A DNA stretch of 11,507 bases from assembly GCA_002337215.1 (NCBI GenBank), contig DDFO01000037.1:12244-23750 (forward strand). The letters are read 5' to 3'. The notes beneath the pieces are model-generated. The model searched no databases and was not told the DNA's origin. It was given only the letters and a program-made list of their open reading frames with translations. Of the stretch, positions 1 through 8,053 are shown piece by piece (position 1 is the stretch's first letter; every line of letters begins with the position of its first letter). The translations under genes and the position numbers were made by a program. This DNA is from Phycisphaerales bacterium UBA1926 (GTDB lineage Bacteria > Planctomycetota > Phycisphaerae > Phycisphaerales > UBA1924).

Positions 1-639
1 ATCGACCATCTTCATCACCCCGGCGAGCCAATTCCCGTTGCTGCTGAGACCGCCGTGATTCTCGACAATCACGTTCAGGTCCATCTCGGCGCCGAGTTCG
101 GTGAGGCGGCGCAATCCGTCGGCGGCGAGTTCCTGCTGCTCCTCGAACGAGCCTTCGCTGGCGGCGTTGACACGGATGGAGTGGCAGCCCAGCACCTTCG
201 CCGCGTCGAGCCACTTGCGGTGGTTCTCGACGGTCTGGGCGCGTTCGGCCTCATCGGGCGCACCGATTCGGCCTTCGCCATCGACCATGATGAGCAGCTG
301 CTTGACGCCGTGGTCGCCCGCACGGGTGTTCATCTGCGCGAGGTAGCCCGCGTCGCGGGCCTTGTCTTTGAAGAACGCGTTGACGTACTCGATCGCCTCG
401 ATGCCGTAGGTCTCTCTGGCGGTCTTCGCGAAGTCGAGATGGTCGAGATCCCCGCCGTAGAGCGCATTGTGGAGCGACCACTGGGCGAGCGAGATGCGGA
501 ACATGGGCGATTTCTTCTCGGGTCGTTGCGGGGCGAGGGCGAAGGCCGTCGGTGTGAGCGACGCGGCGACCAAGCCCCCCGCGGTTGTGCGGAGCATCGC
601 GCGGCGGGTGAGATTCTGAGAAGGGGTGTTGATCGGCAT
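1..639 (-). CDS. Tat-exported TIM-barrel protein, sugar phosphate isomerase/epimerase-like (3' end outside window)
   Basis: 213 codons are visible and the frame is still open at the left edge, so the C-terminal part is missing. The start is the ATG at 637-639, with an AAGGAG 7 bases upstream. Residues 1-36 look like a twin-arginine signal: T-R-R-A-M-L at 11-16, then a short Gly/Ala/Leu-rich stretch, then Ala-Phe-Ala at 32-34 as a possible cleavage site. The mature part begins with an ISLAQWSLH segment near residue 49, typical of the xylose-isomerase-like TIM-barrel superfamily (AP endonuclease 2 fold). Later come [18 protein letters not shown] and NVIVENHGG; Glu193 in the last is at the place of a usual metal-ligand Glu. 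Members isomerise, epimerise or otherwise act on sugars using a divalent metal. The Tat signal implies a folded, periplasmic or membrane-associated enzyme. The substrate cannot be told from sequence. No functional link to the upstream pilin genes is visible. Confidence 0.85.
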   Translation of the reverse strand, partial: MPINTPSQNLTRRAMLRTTAGGLVAASLTPTAFALAPQRPEKKSPMFRISLAQWSLHNALYGGDLDHLDFAKTARETYGIEAIEYVNAFFKDKARDAGYLAQMNTRAGDHGVKQLLIMVDGEGRIGAPDEAERAQTVENHRKWLDAAKVLGCHSIRVNAASEGSFEEQQELAADGLRRLTELGAEMDLNVIVENHGGLSSNGNWLAGVMKMVD

Positions 640-646
640 CGCTCTG

Positions 647-652
647 CTCCTT
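647..652 (-). promoter_or_regulatory. Ribosome binding site of the TIM-barrel gene
   Basis: The minus strand reads AAGGAG, 7 bases before the ATG at 637-639. This fixes the start upstream of the twin-arginine motif. A later in-frame Met at residue 46 would remove the whole export signal and is therefore unlikely to be the start. Confidence 0.8.
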
Positions 653-669
653 GCGGCCCGACCGGTTCT

Positions 670-708
670 GATCGGGAGACAGACTGGATACCCCGAGGAT
701 ACCCGATC
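670..708 (-). promoter_or_regulatory. Possible promoter/operator: inverted repeat plus tandem GGTATCC boxes
   Basis: The 91-base spacer between tRNA-Pro and the TIM-barrel gene contains a 7-base inverted repeat, GATCGGG at 670-676 and CCCGATC at 702-708. Inside and overlapping it are two GGGTATCC copies (minus strand, 697-704 and 686-693) offset by 11 bases, about one helical turn. A TATCCA (685-690) followed by CAGTCTGTC could be a -10 region, but I find no good -35. The arrangement could be a regulator site over a promoter or chance. It is not a good terminator because no T-run follows. Confidence 0.3.
678..686 (-). repeat. CAGTCTGTC element, copy 1 (before TIM-barrel gene)
   Basis: Nine bases identical to 830-838. 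On the minus strand both copies follow a GTATC or GATA-like stretch and precede a C-run. This copy ends 38 bases before the ATG at 639. See the copy upstream of the tRNA for interpretation. Confidence 0.4.
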
Positions 709-730
709 GTGCGGAGTCGATGCGATTGAA

Positions 731-804
731 TCAGGGCGACACGATTCGAACGTGCGACCTCGTGGTCCCAAACCACGCGCTCTACCAAGCTGAGCTACGC
801 CCTG
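731..804 (-). tRNA. tRNA-Pro, anticodon UGG
   Basis: A full cloverleaf folds on the minus strand. The acceptor stem pairs CAGGGCG (798-804) with CGCCCTG (732-738), all seven pairs matched. The D arm is GCTC/GAGC with a loop containing GG. The anticodon stem CGTGG/CCACG encloses the loop TTTGGGA, giving anticodon TGG (proline, CCA and other CCN codons by wobble). The variable loop is five bases. The T arm has stem GCACG/CGTGT, with one G-U pair, and loop TTCGAAT. The C1-G72 pair is characteristic of bacterial tRNA-Pro. The discriminator is A (731). The CCA end is not encoded, so it must be added by CCA-adding enzyme. It lies 51 bases after the giant pilin-like gene on the same strand, with no clear terminator between them. 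Confidence 0.97.
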
Positions 805-829
805 CGAACCCCGTCGACGGATCGGCGGG

Positions 830-838
830 GACAGACTG
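830..838 (-). repeat. CAGTCTGTC element, copy 2 (before tRNA-Pro); possible promoter core
   Basis: This copy lies 26-34 bases upstream of the tRNA 5' end, within a GGGATACAGTCTGTCCCC context. The other copy lies in GGGTATCCAGTCTGTCTCCC. Both are followed by a C-run and a nearby GATC. A TACAGT (835-840) just after the K-like stop codon could serve as a -10, giving a start about 20-30 bases before the tRNA. No convincing -35 hexamer is seen at 16-18 bases upstream. A shared promoter core is an inference from two copies only. Confidence 0.35.
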
Positions 839-855
839 TATCCCGCCGGGACGGG

Positions 856-3800
856 TCAGAGCGGGACCTCGCGGATGAACAGCACGCGGGGCAGCTGGCC
901 TGCGTCGGTGACGTTCGAGCGATCGAGCACCATGAGGAACCGCTTCTCGTAGCCCGGACGCATGGGCTCGTCGGCCTCGAGGCCCTGGACATCCTCGCGG
1001 GCGTAGCCTCGGATGATGAACCAGGCGGCGTAAAAATCGCTGCGGACATCGACCATGTTGGCGGCGCCGTTGAAGACCGCGAGCTCCTCGAGAACGTCGT
1101 CGAGGACCTCGTCTTCGAGCGTCCGACGCGGGTCGGCGAGCACCTCGGCCCGCGGATCAACCTCGTTGGGGTTGGTCGCGAAATCAAGGTCGGGATTGTC
1201 TGCGAAATCCGGGTTCTCGTTGAGATAGCCCGCCCGGCCCAGGGTGTAGGAGAAGTTGTCTTCGAGCTGGACGCCGATCTCATCGGTATCCAGTATGACC
1301 TCGGGGAACGGCGTCAACGGGTCGGTGTTCGCCTCGCCGTTGTTGTCCTGGTTGAGAGCCGACATCGCGAAGCGGTCCTTGCCGTGTCGGTTCACGGTGC
1401 CCTGCACCACGGACTGCTCGACATACGGCTGCCACTGGACGGCCTCGCCGCCGATCAACCTCGGGTTGACGAGGCCGACGCGGGTCGAGGACAGCGGGTC
1501 GGTTGGCGCGACCCTGAGACCCAGGAGCGAGCCGGTCCCGGTGAGACCCGGCTGCTCGGACGCGGCGCCTTGCCCGTTGATGCCGCCTCTGGAGAAATCG
1601 GTTGCGTAATTGTTCACCGTGAGATCGAGGATCGACGGCGCGAAGATCGGGGGAGCCGGGGTTGCCACGCCGCTCAGCACCGATTGGGAAGGCGAGAAGT
1701 CGTAGGCGGCTTCCACGGGCAGTCGCGGGACCGCGGCGCCGAACCCGCCGCCTCCGCCGAAGGTTGCCGCGTCGCGGGCCGTGTTCCGGAACGACGCCCG
1801 GGTGCGGTCGCGGAACGCCGCGAGGCTCGCGGAGACATCGGCGATGCCGCGCCAGCCGTCGGCAACGTAGGTGAACGACGAGGGGAAACCGCCACCCGGG
1901 ACCGTCGAGACGTAGTTCCCGAACATGTTGGCGACGCCGAAGGGTGGGTCGTATTCGAGTCCAACCAGCGGCACCGGCAGGACCGGGTTCGAGATGGTCT
2001 GGCCCGCGACGCGTGCCAGGATGCTGTCCGCCATGGGTTCGGGGGCAGGCGTGGATGCCGGGGGGTTGAGCCCGATCGGCTGGTAGATGTCGTACTCGAT
2101 GCCGGCTCGCGAGAATTGCGTCGAAGGTGTGAAGCCGGGCACGGACCGCAGCACGGACTCGGAGGCTGTGTTGAGGTTGACGGTGCCGATGGTCGGCGTG
2201 GTCAGCGGGTCACCCCCGGCTCGGTTGAGGGCGCGTGCCATCGAGAAGAGACGCTGGGCCGGGGGTTCGGAGAAGCCGACGCGGTGATCGCTGATCGCCA
2301 GCGTGCCCAAGCCCGGCGAGCCGACCGGTTCAAAGACGGGCAGCGTGTTGAGATTGGTTCCGACGAGATCGATCCGGTTCACGAACGGCGCGAACGCGTT
2401 GAGATCGAGCCGGGCGTTGTCGAGGACGAAGAACCGCTGGAAGGGGACCGTGGCGGCGTTGAGCGAGTCGGCGGCCAAGGGGGCCTGGCGCGTGCCCTTC
2501 GCGTCGACGAGTTCATTGAGCAACGACCAGTGACCGGTCGCGGCACCCGGATCGCGGTTGTAGAAGTCGGGGCTCTCGTAGCCGAGGGCGGCGGAGAGCG
2601 ACTCGGCGAGTGTCACCCAGTCGGTGGCGCGGAAGTTCGCGGCAGAGTCGCCCGGGTTCGCCGGGGCGTAGGCCGACCCGACGGCGAACAGGAGCGCGAG
2701 GTCGCCAACGCGGACAAGGTTGTCGCGGGGGTCCTCGGCGTCGCCCAGGCCGTCCCGGCCCATCGAGATGACGGTGGCGTTGGGCTCGAGATAGACCTCC
2801 TGGCCGCTCGCGTTGATCTTGATCCCGTCGAAGGCGAAGAGCTCGTCTTCTTCGACCGAGGCGGGATCGGCCCCGAGGAGCGCGATCGTCCGCTTGGTCG
2901 CGTCGCGGACCTGCGAGAATGTGGGCTGGGTCCGGGTGGCGAGCGTGTTCTCGAAGTTGATGTCGTCGTTGTAGTCGTCGACGCCGTAGAGGCCGTCGCG
3001 GTCGGCGGGCAGGTCCACGATCTGGTCACGGACGAACTTGAGCGACGGGTGACGCGTGATCGTCGGGACGAGCATCGGGTCGTTGACCGGGTTGGCTTCG
3101 GAGTCGATGCCGATCGCGGCGGTGGTGCCCGCGAAGCCCTCGGCCTGGACCTTGATGGCGGGGTTGGCCGAACCGTCGAAGGGCAGTCCGTTCGCATCGC
3201 GGAGGACCTTGGTGTCCTTCACGAAGCGGAGGAAGTTCATGTAGAACACGCCGCCCCGGGCGCCCTCGCGGGGCTCGGCCATGTCGGAGCGGCCGTGGCA
3301 GCCACGGAAGCCGAACAGCTCGCCCATGTAGTCCCCGCCGATCGATTGGTCGATGATCCGCGAGATGAACTCGGGGCCGCTCGCGCCGCTGGGGGCGTCG
3401 GTCGAGGGGGTGGGGATGTTGAAGTTGGTCTCGGCGCCCTCGATGCACCAGGCGGGGAGGAGCCCCCGGAGGGTCTCGTAGTCCTCGTTGAGGACGCCGT
3501 CCTCGTCGGCGGCGCTGAGGTGATCGGGCCGGCGGAAGCCGGCGCGGGTGCAGATGGTCAGGCCCTGGTTGGTGGAGCCGAAGAAATTCCAGCTCCCGTC
3601 GTTGTCGTCGGTCGCCATGGTGAGCGGGATCGCGATGTTGTCCCGGGCCGGGGGAACCGCGGTGTTCTGCCAGTAGTCCGCGGGGGGGTTGTTGAAGGGG
3701 TTGTAGGAGTTCCCGGGGTTGGCGATGTAATCGCGGGTGCTCAGGGCGTCCCACGCCATCGTGCCGTAGTCGAGCGTCGCGTTCGGCGAGACCGCGGTCG

Positions 3801-6800
3801 GACCACTGAGCAGCGGGTCGCGCAGACGATCAGCGAGCATGTCGTTGCCGATGTAGTTGTTGTTGGGCCCACCCGAATAGGTCTCGGTTTCCTGGATCGG
3901 GCCCGACCCGTCGTCGGCGGTCAGCTTGCGCCAGAGGCGGACTTCCTGCCGCATGCGGTCCACGTACTCATCAACGTCAGGATTCAGCGAATCGGGCTGG
4001 CGGTAGGTCAGGTTCGTGCGCATGAACTCGACGTACGCGTCGCCCGGGTTGCCCTGGGTGAGCATGTTGCCCGTGTCGGGGCGGAAGGGCACGATCCGCG
4101 AGGGGTAGGCGATGTCGTCGCCCCGGTTGGGGTCGGCGGACGTGGAATCGGCGCGGACGGCGAACTGGTCGTCGATGTAGTCCTGGACATACGCGGGGGT
4201 CGCGGCCTCGAGGAAGTCGGGCGACGCGTCGGTCGTGAGCTGATCGCCCAGCTGGGTCTGGCCGGACGGCATCGCGTTGCTGTAGACCTCTTCGATCTGC
4301 TGCCACCGCTCGGTCAGGTTGCGGAGGCTCGGGTGGGCGCTGACATAGACCACGCGCGACTCGCCCGGCTGGAGGACGATGCGGTAGAGGCCGGCCTGGT
4401 TCTGCTGGTTGACGAACGGGTTGATCTGCCGGCGCGACTCGACGTCTTCGATGTACTCGACAAGGGGGAAGAAGTGGCCGTTGTACTCGATGTAGAACTT
4501 CGCGTCGTCGATGGGCTGCCCGTTGAGCTGCTGGACGAAGCTCTGGTTGGGCACCTCGGGGTAGCGCTGGCGGAGGGGCTGACCCGGCGCCCACCCCGCG
4601 ACGAAGTCGGGGTTCTCGACCATCGCGGGCTCGTTGTCGGTCAGGTTGATCGGGACGTCGAACGGGTTGGTGATCTGGACCGCGAGGACGTGGAGCAGCA
4701 GGTCGGGGTTGTCGCCCGAGGTGTCGAAGCGGAGGGTCACGTCGTCCACCGGTCCGTCGTCCCAGCCGAACTTCGTCGGGTCGCACGCGTTGCCGATCAG
4801 CTGCCCGCCGTTGATCAGGAAGTCCGGGCTGCGGTCTTCCGGGTCGTTGCCGGTGTATGCGGTGTTGTAGAACGTGGAGACCGCTTCGTCCTCGGTGAGC
4901 TGGTTCGGGGAGGCGCCGGTCAGGCGCGGGTCGGCCGAGAAGCCGTTGCCGCCCAGGGCCGCGAGGCGGGCGCGGGGGACGTCGCTGTAGACCGAGACGA
5001 CCGCGACCTCGGTGAGGAAGGGCTGGGCCTCGACGCCGAAGACGGTGTACGCCTTGCGGCTCTGGTCCACGATGCCGCTGGGGTTCTCGAGTTCGGCCTC
5101 GTCGGGGGCGAGCGCGTCGTCGCCGAGATCGAACCGGTTGCCGGCGTCCCACCACGTGTAGGGCGAGTCTTCCTGCGGGCCGCCGTAGCCCAAGAAGGTA
5201 TCGAGATCGTTGCGGTTGGTGCCGGTGGGCAGGCGGGTCGCGAGAACGGTCGCCGCGGAGGGCGTGTCGTCGGCGTCGAGCAGGTCCTTCATGTTCACCG
5301 CGAGGTGCGCGGAGAGACGCAGACCCAGCTCCGAGCCGCGGTAGCCGTAGGCGAGGGTGCGGTACTGGTTGTACTGCAGCGGGGTGATGCCGACACCCGC
5401 GGTGAACTGACCTTCCGGGTCATTCGCCCAGGTCGCGTCCACGAACGAGTACGGGATCAGCGCATCGGCGTAAAGGTCGAACAGGTCGGTCGACGACGGG
5501 TTCGAGGTCAGGTCGAGCCGGGTGTCCTCGCTCGTCAGGCGTCGCTCGGCCGCGGAGATGATGCCGTCGCGGTTGGCGTCGACGATCGGGCGGCTGCGGA
5601 TCGGGGCCGCACCGCTGAGGGTCGTGAGGCGGAGGCGCGGGTTGAGGGCGAGGAGCGCCATCGTCTCGTTGTCGATGAGATTGTCGGGGACGAGGCCCGC
5701 GTTTCCCGTGCCGGGGTTGACGGCGTTCGTGCGGTTGTCGTGGCTCGCGATCTCGAGCGACGTCGGGCGGTTGGACCGGAGCGGGTCGAAGCGGGTCGTG
5801 CCGCCGGCCTCGTCGAAGCGTCCCAGCGTTGTCCGCTCGAGGCGGGTGAGCACGCGGTCGTCGTTGGCGCCGTGACGGGTGAGCAGTTCGGAGAGGTCTT
5901 CGAGCCCGAACAGGTTGCCGCCGAAGCCCTCGGAGGTGAGGGGTGCGTCCGCGGGATTGGCGATATTGGCGCCGCCCACGCTGTAGTAGTAGTTGCGGCG
6001 GTTGAGGGCGAGGCGGGCGAGGTTCGCCGCGGCGTTGGCATCGCCCGACTGGATCGAGAGCGCGGTCTGATCGGCGCCACTGCGCAGCGCCCGCACGTTG
6101 GGTGCCTCCGTTGGGTCGAAGGTGTAGAACTCGAAGGGCGAGGACTCGAAGAGCGGGAGCGACACACCGCCGCTGCCGAGCGGGAACGCGCGTGAACTCG
6201 TCACCTGGCTTGGCAGCCCGAGTTCGTCGCCCTGGATCGCCCGGCGGATCGCGTCGTAGGCGTAGCGGCCCGCGAGCATGCCGTTGCCGGTGAGGGGGCG
6301 GACGTTGTTGGGGAGGAAGACGCCCGGGGTGTACCCGGTGGCGTACTGCTCGTAGTCGGCGGCGACGAGGCCGGCAGAACCGCCCGCGATGCTCTCCGAG
6401 AAGGAGAGCCGATCGATGTGGGCGTAGCTCAACCGCTGCTCGGCCTGCGCCGCGTTCGCGTTGGGGAAGACCGGGGCGTACCGCTCCGCGGCGTCTTCCA
6501 TGGTCAGGATCCGGCGGAGATCGAGCTCCGACGGGGTCGCGCCCGCCGGGGCGAGGCTGGTGGGCGGCACGAGCCCGTCGGTGGCGACATTGAGATTGAG
6601 CTTGCCCGACAGGTCGATGACCTTCGCGGCGATGAAGAACCGCATCCCGGTCTCGTTGGCGAGCAGATCGGCGACACCCGTCGGGCCCAGCGTCGCGTCC
6701 TTGAGCTCGAACCAGCGGCTGTCGTACATCCCGTCGCCGTCCGCGTCGGCATACTGGTAGTCAGGGAAATCCGGGTGCTGGGGGGTCTGGACGGTGTTGA

Positions 6801-8040
6801 AATTCAGGTAGCCCCGGTCCGAGGCGTTCTGCCGGCCCACGATCCGGAAAGCGGGGTCGGCGGGGAAGTAGAGGAACCGCTGGTTCATCGTCCACCACGC
6901 CGGGGTGTTCTTGATCGCGAACATCTCGGGGGTGGAATCGAGAATGCTCTCGGTCATGTCCGGGGCGATGTGGAGGCGGTCGAACGCGCGGAGCCCGAGC
7001 TGCGGGACACCGTCAACCAGCGTCGGGTTGACGGTCAGCAGCGTCCGGTTCTCGCTCATGCGGGGGTGCGGCTGGCCGCTCGCGTCAACGGTCGTCATCA
7101 CGCCGAGCCCGGACTCGGCATCGAAGTTGTTCCGCAGATTCCAGAGGTTCACGCTCAGCCCGTCGGGGGCGAGGTTGGTGATCTGGGCCCAGTCGCGGTT
7201 GTCGAGGTAGTAGAGCTCGGGGAAGGCCGTCAGGGAGACGGTGCCACCCGCGGCGGTCCGCACAGTCTCGTTTCGCTGGAACGCACCGGTCGATTGGCCC
7301 GCGTCGAGCGAGTAGGCCCGGCTGTCGTGAAGCGAGGCGTTCGAGAACTCGAGCCGCCCGGTGAATGTCGGCTCGGACGAGGAGAGCCAGGGGTCGGACG
7401 CGGTGCGCCGATCGGCGAGCGCATCGGGCGAGCCCGAGAAATTGATGCTGTCGAAGCCCAGCCGGAGATCGAGCATGTAGGGCTCATCGCCCGAGGCGCG
7501 GAACCTGAACCGTTCGACGACGTCGTCGGGCGAACCGGAGAGGCTCGCAGGCTTGTTGCCGTACTGCGTCCACGCGTTGGCCACCGACACCGCGTCGACA
7601 ATGCTGATCTTGGTGAAGTCGGTGTAGGGGTAGTCGGTCGCCTCGCGGATGAACCGCTGGCGGTCCGGCGCGTCGAGGCCGAGTGTGGTCGGCATGTTGG
7701 CCGCATCGAAACGGGGCCCGATATCGGCTTCGTCGTTCGTGATCGTCTCGACCTGCACGGCGAGCCGGTCGTCGCCCACGACCTTCGCGATGTACTGCGC
7801 CACCTGACGCTCGATGTCCTCGAGCTCGGCGCCGCGCTCCACGCCCCGCGAGACGCGGGTGTCGGCCTGACCCAGTGTGATGTAGAACGCCGCGATGACC
7901 GCGATGAGCGCCAGCGTGCCCACGACGAGCACGAGCGCACTGCCCCTGCGACCGCCCGGCAGACCGGAGGCGCGGGCCGTCTCCGTGGACGGGCCCGTCG
8001 CGTCATGGTTCTGATAGTTCTCGTTCTCTCGGCTGCGCAT
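856..8040 (-). CDS. Giant GspK-like minor pseudopilin (2394 aa)
   Basis: Starts at ATG 8038-8040 with AAGGAGG six bases upstream and ends in TGA at 856-858. Residues 1-33 form a long polar leader ending in G-R-R-G. Residues 34-57 (SALVLVVGTLALIAVIAAFYI...) are the pilin-type hydrophobic helix. It lacks Glu at mature position 5, as classical GspK does. The first GspK hallmark, D-L-S-G-K-L-N-L-N, is at 476-484. The second, N-L-N-T-A followed by SESVLRSVPG (SAM-like/helix-hairpin region), starts at 1955. In classical GspK (about 300-350 aa) these are far closer, so about 1,300 extra residues lie between them. Acidic calcium-loop-like motifs occur at 432-440 and 821-832. Only four cysteines are seen (1086, 1497, 1532, 1581). 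The tail (about 2310-2394) has a final strand-rich block ending FLMVLDRSNV...VLFIREVPL. Expected role: inner-membrane-anchored tip subunit of a pseudopilus or pilus, together with the I- and J-like partners upstream. PilX of type IV pili is the alternative; the paired NLN motifs favour GspK. Confidence 0.78.
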   Translation of the reverse strand: MRSRENENYQNHDATGPSTETARASGLPGGRRGSALVLVVGTLALIAVIAAFYITLGQADTRVSRGVERGAELEDIERQVAQYIAKVVGDDRLAVQVETITNDEADIGPRFDAANMPTTLGLDAPDRQRFIREATDYPYTDFTKISIVDAVSVANAWTQYGNKPASLSGSPDDVVERFRFRASGDEPYMLDLRLGFDSINFSGSPDALADRRTASDPWLSSSEPTFTGRLEFSNASLHDSRAYSLDAGQSTGAFQRNETVRTAAGGTVSLTAFPELYYLDNRDWAQITNLAPDGLSVNLWNLRNNFDAESGLGVMTTVDASGQPHPRMSENRTLLTVNPTLVDGVPQLGLRAFDRLHIAPDMTESILDSTPEMFAIKNTPAWWTMNQRFLYFPADPAFRIVGRQNASDRGYLNFNTVQTPQHPDFPDYQYADADGDGMYDSRWFELKDATLGPTGVADLLANETGMRFFIAAKVIDLSGKLNLNVATDGLVPPTSLAPAGATPSELDLRRILTMEDAAERYAPVFPNANAAQAEQRLSYAHIDRLSFSESIAGGSAGLVAADYEQYATGYTPGVFLPNNVRPLTGNGMLAGRYAYDAIRRAIQGDELGLPSQVTSSRAFPLGSGGVSLPLFESSPFEFYTFDPTEAPNVRALRSGADQTALSIQSGDANAAANLARLALNRRNYYYSVGGANIANPADAPLTSEGFGGNLFGLEDLSELLTRHGANDDRVLTRLERTTLGRFDEAGGTTRFDPLRSNRPTSLEIASHDNRTNAVNPGTGNAGLVPDNLIDNETMALLALNPRLRLTTLSGAAPIRSRPIVDANRDGIISAAERRLTSEDTRLDLTSNPSSTDLFDLYADALIPYSFVDATWANDPEGQFTAGVGITPLQYNQYRTLAYGYRGSELGLRLSAHLAVNMKDLLDADDTPSAATVLATRLPTGTNRNDLDTFLGYGGPQEDSPYTWWDAGNRFDLGDDALAPDEAELENPSGIVDQSRKAYTVFGVEAQPFLTEVAVVSVYSDVPRARLAALGGNGFSADPRLTGASPNQLTEDEAVSTFYNTAYTGNDPEDRSPDFLINGGQLIGNACDPTKFGWDDGPVDDVTLRFDTSGDNPDLLLHVLAVQITNPFDVPINLTDNEPAMVENPDFVAGWAPGQPLRQRYPEVPNQSFVQQLNGQPIDDAKFYIEYNGHFFPLVEYIEDVESRRQINPFVNQQNQAGLYRIVLQPGESRVVYVSAHPSLRNLTERWQQIEEVYSNAMPSGQTQLGDQLTTDASPDFLEAATPAYVQDYIDDQFAVRADSTSADPNRGDDIAYPSRIVPFRPDTGNMLTQGNPGDAYVEFMRTNLTYRQPDSLNPDVDEYVDRMRQEVRLWRKLTADDGSGPIQETETYSGGPNNNYIGNDMLADRLRDPLLSGPTAVSPNATLDYGTMAWDALSTRDYIANPGNSYNPFNNPPADYWQNTAVPPARDNIAIPLTMATDDNDGSWNFFGSTNQGLTICTRAGFRRPDHLSAADEDGVLNEDYETLRGLLPAWCIEGAETNFNIPTPSTDAPSGASGPEFISRIIDQSIGGDYMGELFGFRGCHGRSDMAEPREGARGGVFYMNFLRFVKDTKVLRDANGLPFDGSANPAIKVQAEGFAGTTAAIGIDSEANPVNDPMLVPTITRHPSLKFVRDQIVDLPADRDGLYGVDDYNDDINFENTLATRTQPTFSQVRDATKRTIALLGADPASVEEDELFAFDGIKINASGQEVYLEPNATVISMGRDGLGDAEDPRDNLVRVGDLALLFAVGSAYAPANPGDSAANFRATDWVTLAESLSAALGYESPDFYNRDPGAATGHWSLLNELVDAKGTRQAPLAADSLNAATVPFQRFFVLDNARLDLNAFAPFVNRIDLVGTNLNTLPVFEPVGSPGLGTLAISDHRVGFSEPPAQRLFSMARALNRAGGDPLTTPTIGTVNLNTASESVLRSVPGFTPSTQFSRAGIEYDIYQPIGLNPPASTPAPEPMADSILARVAGQTISNPVLPVPLVGLEYDPPFGVANMFGNYVSTVPGGGFPSSFTYVADGWRGIADVSASLAAFRDRTRASFRNTARDAATFGGGGGFGAAVPRLPVEAAYDFSPSQSVLSGVATPAPPIFAPSILDLTVNNYATDFSRGGINGQGAASEQPGLTGTGSLLGLRVAPTDPLSSTRVGLVNPRLIGGEAVQWQPYVEQSVVQGTVNRHGKDRFAMSALNQDNNGEANTDPLTPFPEVILDTDEIGVQLEDNFSYTLGRAGYLNENPDFADNPDLDFATNPNEVDPRAEVLADPRRTLEDEVLDDVLEELAVFNGAANMVDVRSDFYAAWFIIRGYAREDVQGLEADEPMRPGYEKRFLMVLDRSNVTDAGQLPRVLFIREVPL
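2164..2178 (-). other. Second GspK hallmark motif NLNTA (residues 1955-1959)
   Basis: The segment G-T-V-N-L-N-T-A-S-E-S-V-L-R-S-V-P-G matches the I-N-x-N-T-A...V-L..L signature in the second half of classical type II secretion GspK proteins. It is the strongest single argument for the family of the 2394-residue protein. Confidence 0.7.
5545..5580 (-). other. EF-hand-like calcium-binding loop (residues 821-832 of the giant pseudopilin)
   Basis: The twelve residues D-A-N-R-D-G-I-I-S-A-A-E match the EF-hand loop at each key position: D1, N3, D5, G6, I8, E12. Dockerin-type and bacterial extracellular proteins use the same loop. Calcium binding is inferred from the pattern; flanking helices were not verified. 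Confidence 0.6.
6589..6615 (-). other. First GspK hallmark motif DLSGKLNLN (residues 476-484)
   Basis: It resembles the D-x-x-G-(R/K)-(F/I/L)-N-L-N segment that opens the helical head domain of classical GspK. It is preceded by FFIAAKVI, a plausible beta strand, as in the family. Confidence 0.6.
6721..6747 (-). other. Asp-rich DADGDGMYD segment (residues 432-440)
   Basis: The D-x-D-G-D-G-x-x-D pattern is typical of calcium-binding loops of the thrombospondin type 3 or EF-hand kind in secreted proteins. It lies about 35 residues before the first GspK hallmark motif. Confidence 0.5.
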
Positions 8041-8046
8041 CCGCGG

Positions 8047-8053
8047 CCTCCTT
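8047..8053 (-). promoter_or_regulatory. Strong ribosome binding site of the giant GspK-like gene
   Basis: The minus strand reads AAGGAGG, six bases before the ATG at 8038-8040. It lies in the 87-base gap (8041-8127) after the J-like gene. The gap holds no clear promoter or terminator, so K is probably translated from the same message but with independent initiation. Confidence 0.8.

Noticed and set aside
55..729. A 224-codon plus-strand reading frame over the left-edge gene and part of the spacer
   Set aside because: The minus strand encodes a clear Tat signal and TIM-barrel motifs over the same bases.
330..788. A 152-codon minus-strand reading frame running through tRNA-Pro
   Set aside because: It overlaps an intact tRNA and the TIM-barrel gene in another frame, and has an Arg/Ser/Pro-rich shadow composition.
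811..820. Perfect 10-base palindrome CCGTCGACGG between the giant gene and the tRNA
   Set aside because: Short palindromes are expected by chance in G+C-rich DNA and no second copy or context supports a binding site.
805..830. Possible rho-independent terminator after the giant gene (CCCCG...CGGGG hairpin)
   Set aside because: The stem is only five pairs with a 12-base loop and no T-run follows on the minus strand, so it is not reliable as a terminator.
3277..3306. GCHGRSD segment considered as a heme or metal-binding motif
   Set aside because: There is no CxxCH pattern and only one cysteine is present, so c-type heme attachment is not supported.
1384..6195. A 1603-codon plus-strand reading frame opposite the giant gene
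   Set aside because: Its product is a Val/Gly/Arg/Glu-rich low-information sequence with no recognisable domain, as expected from the antisense of a G+C-rich gene with strong third-position bias. The minus frame has a ribosome site, pilin helix and family motifs.
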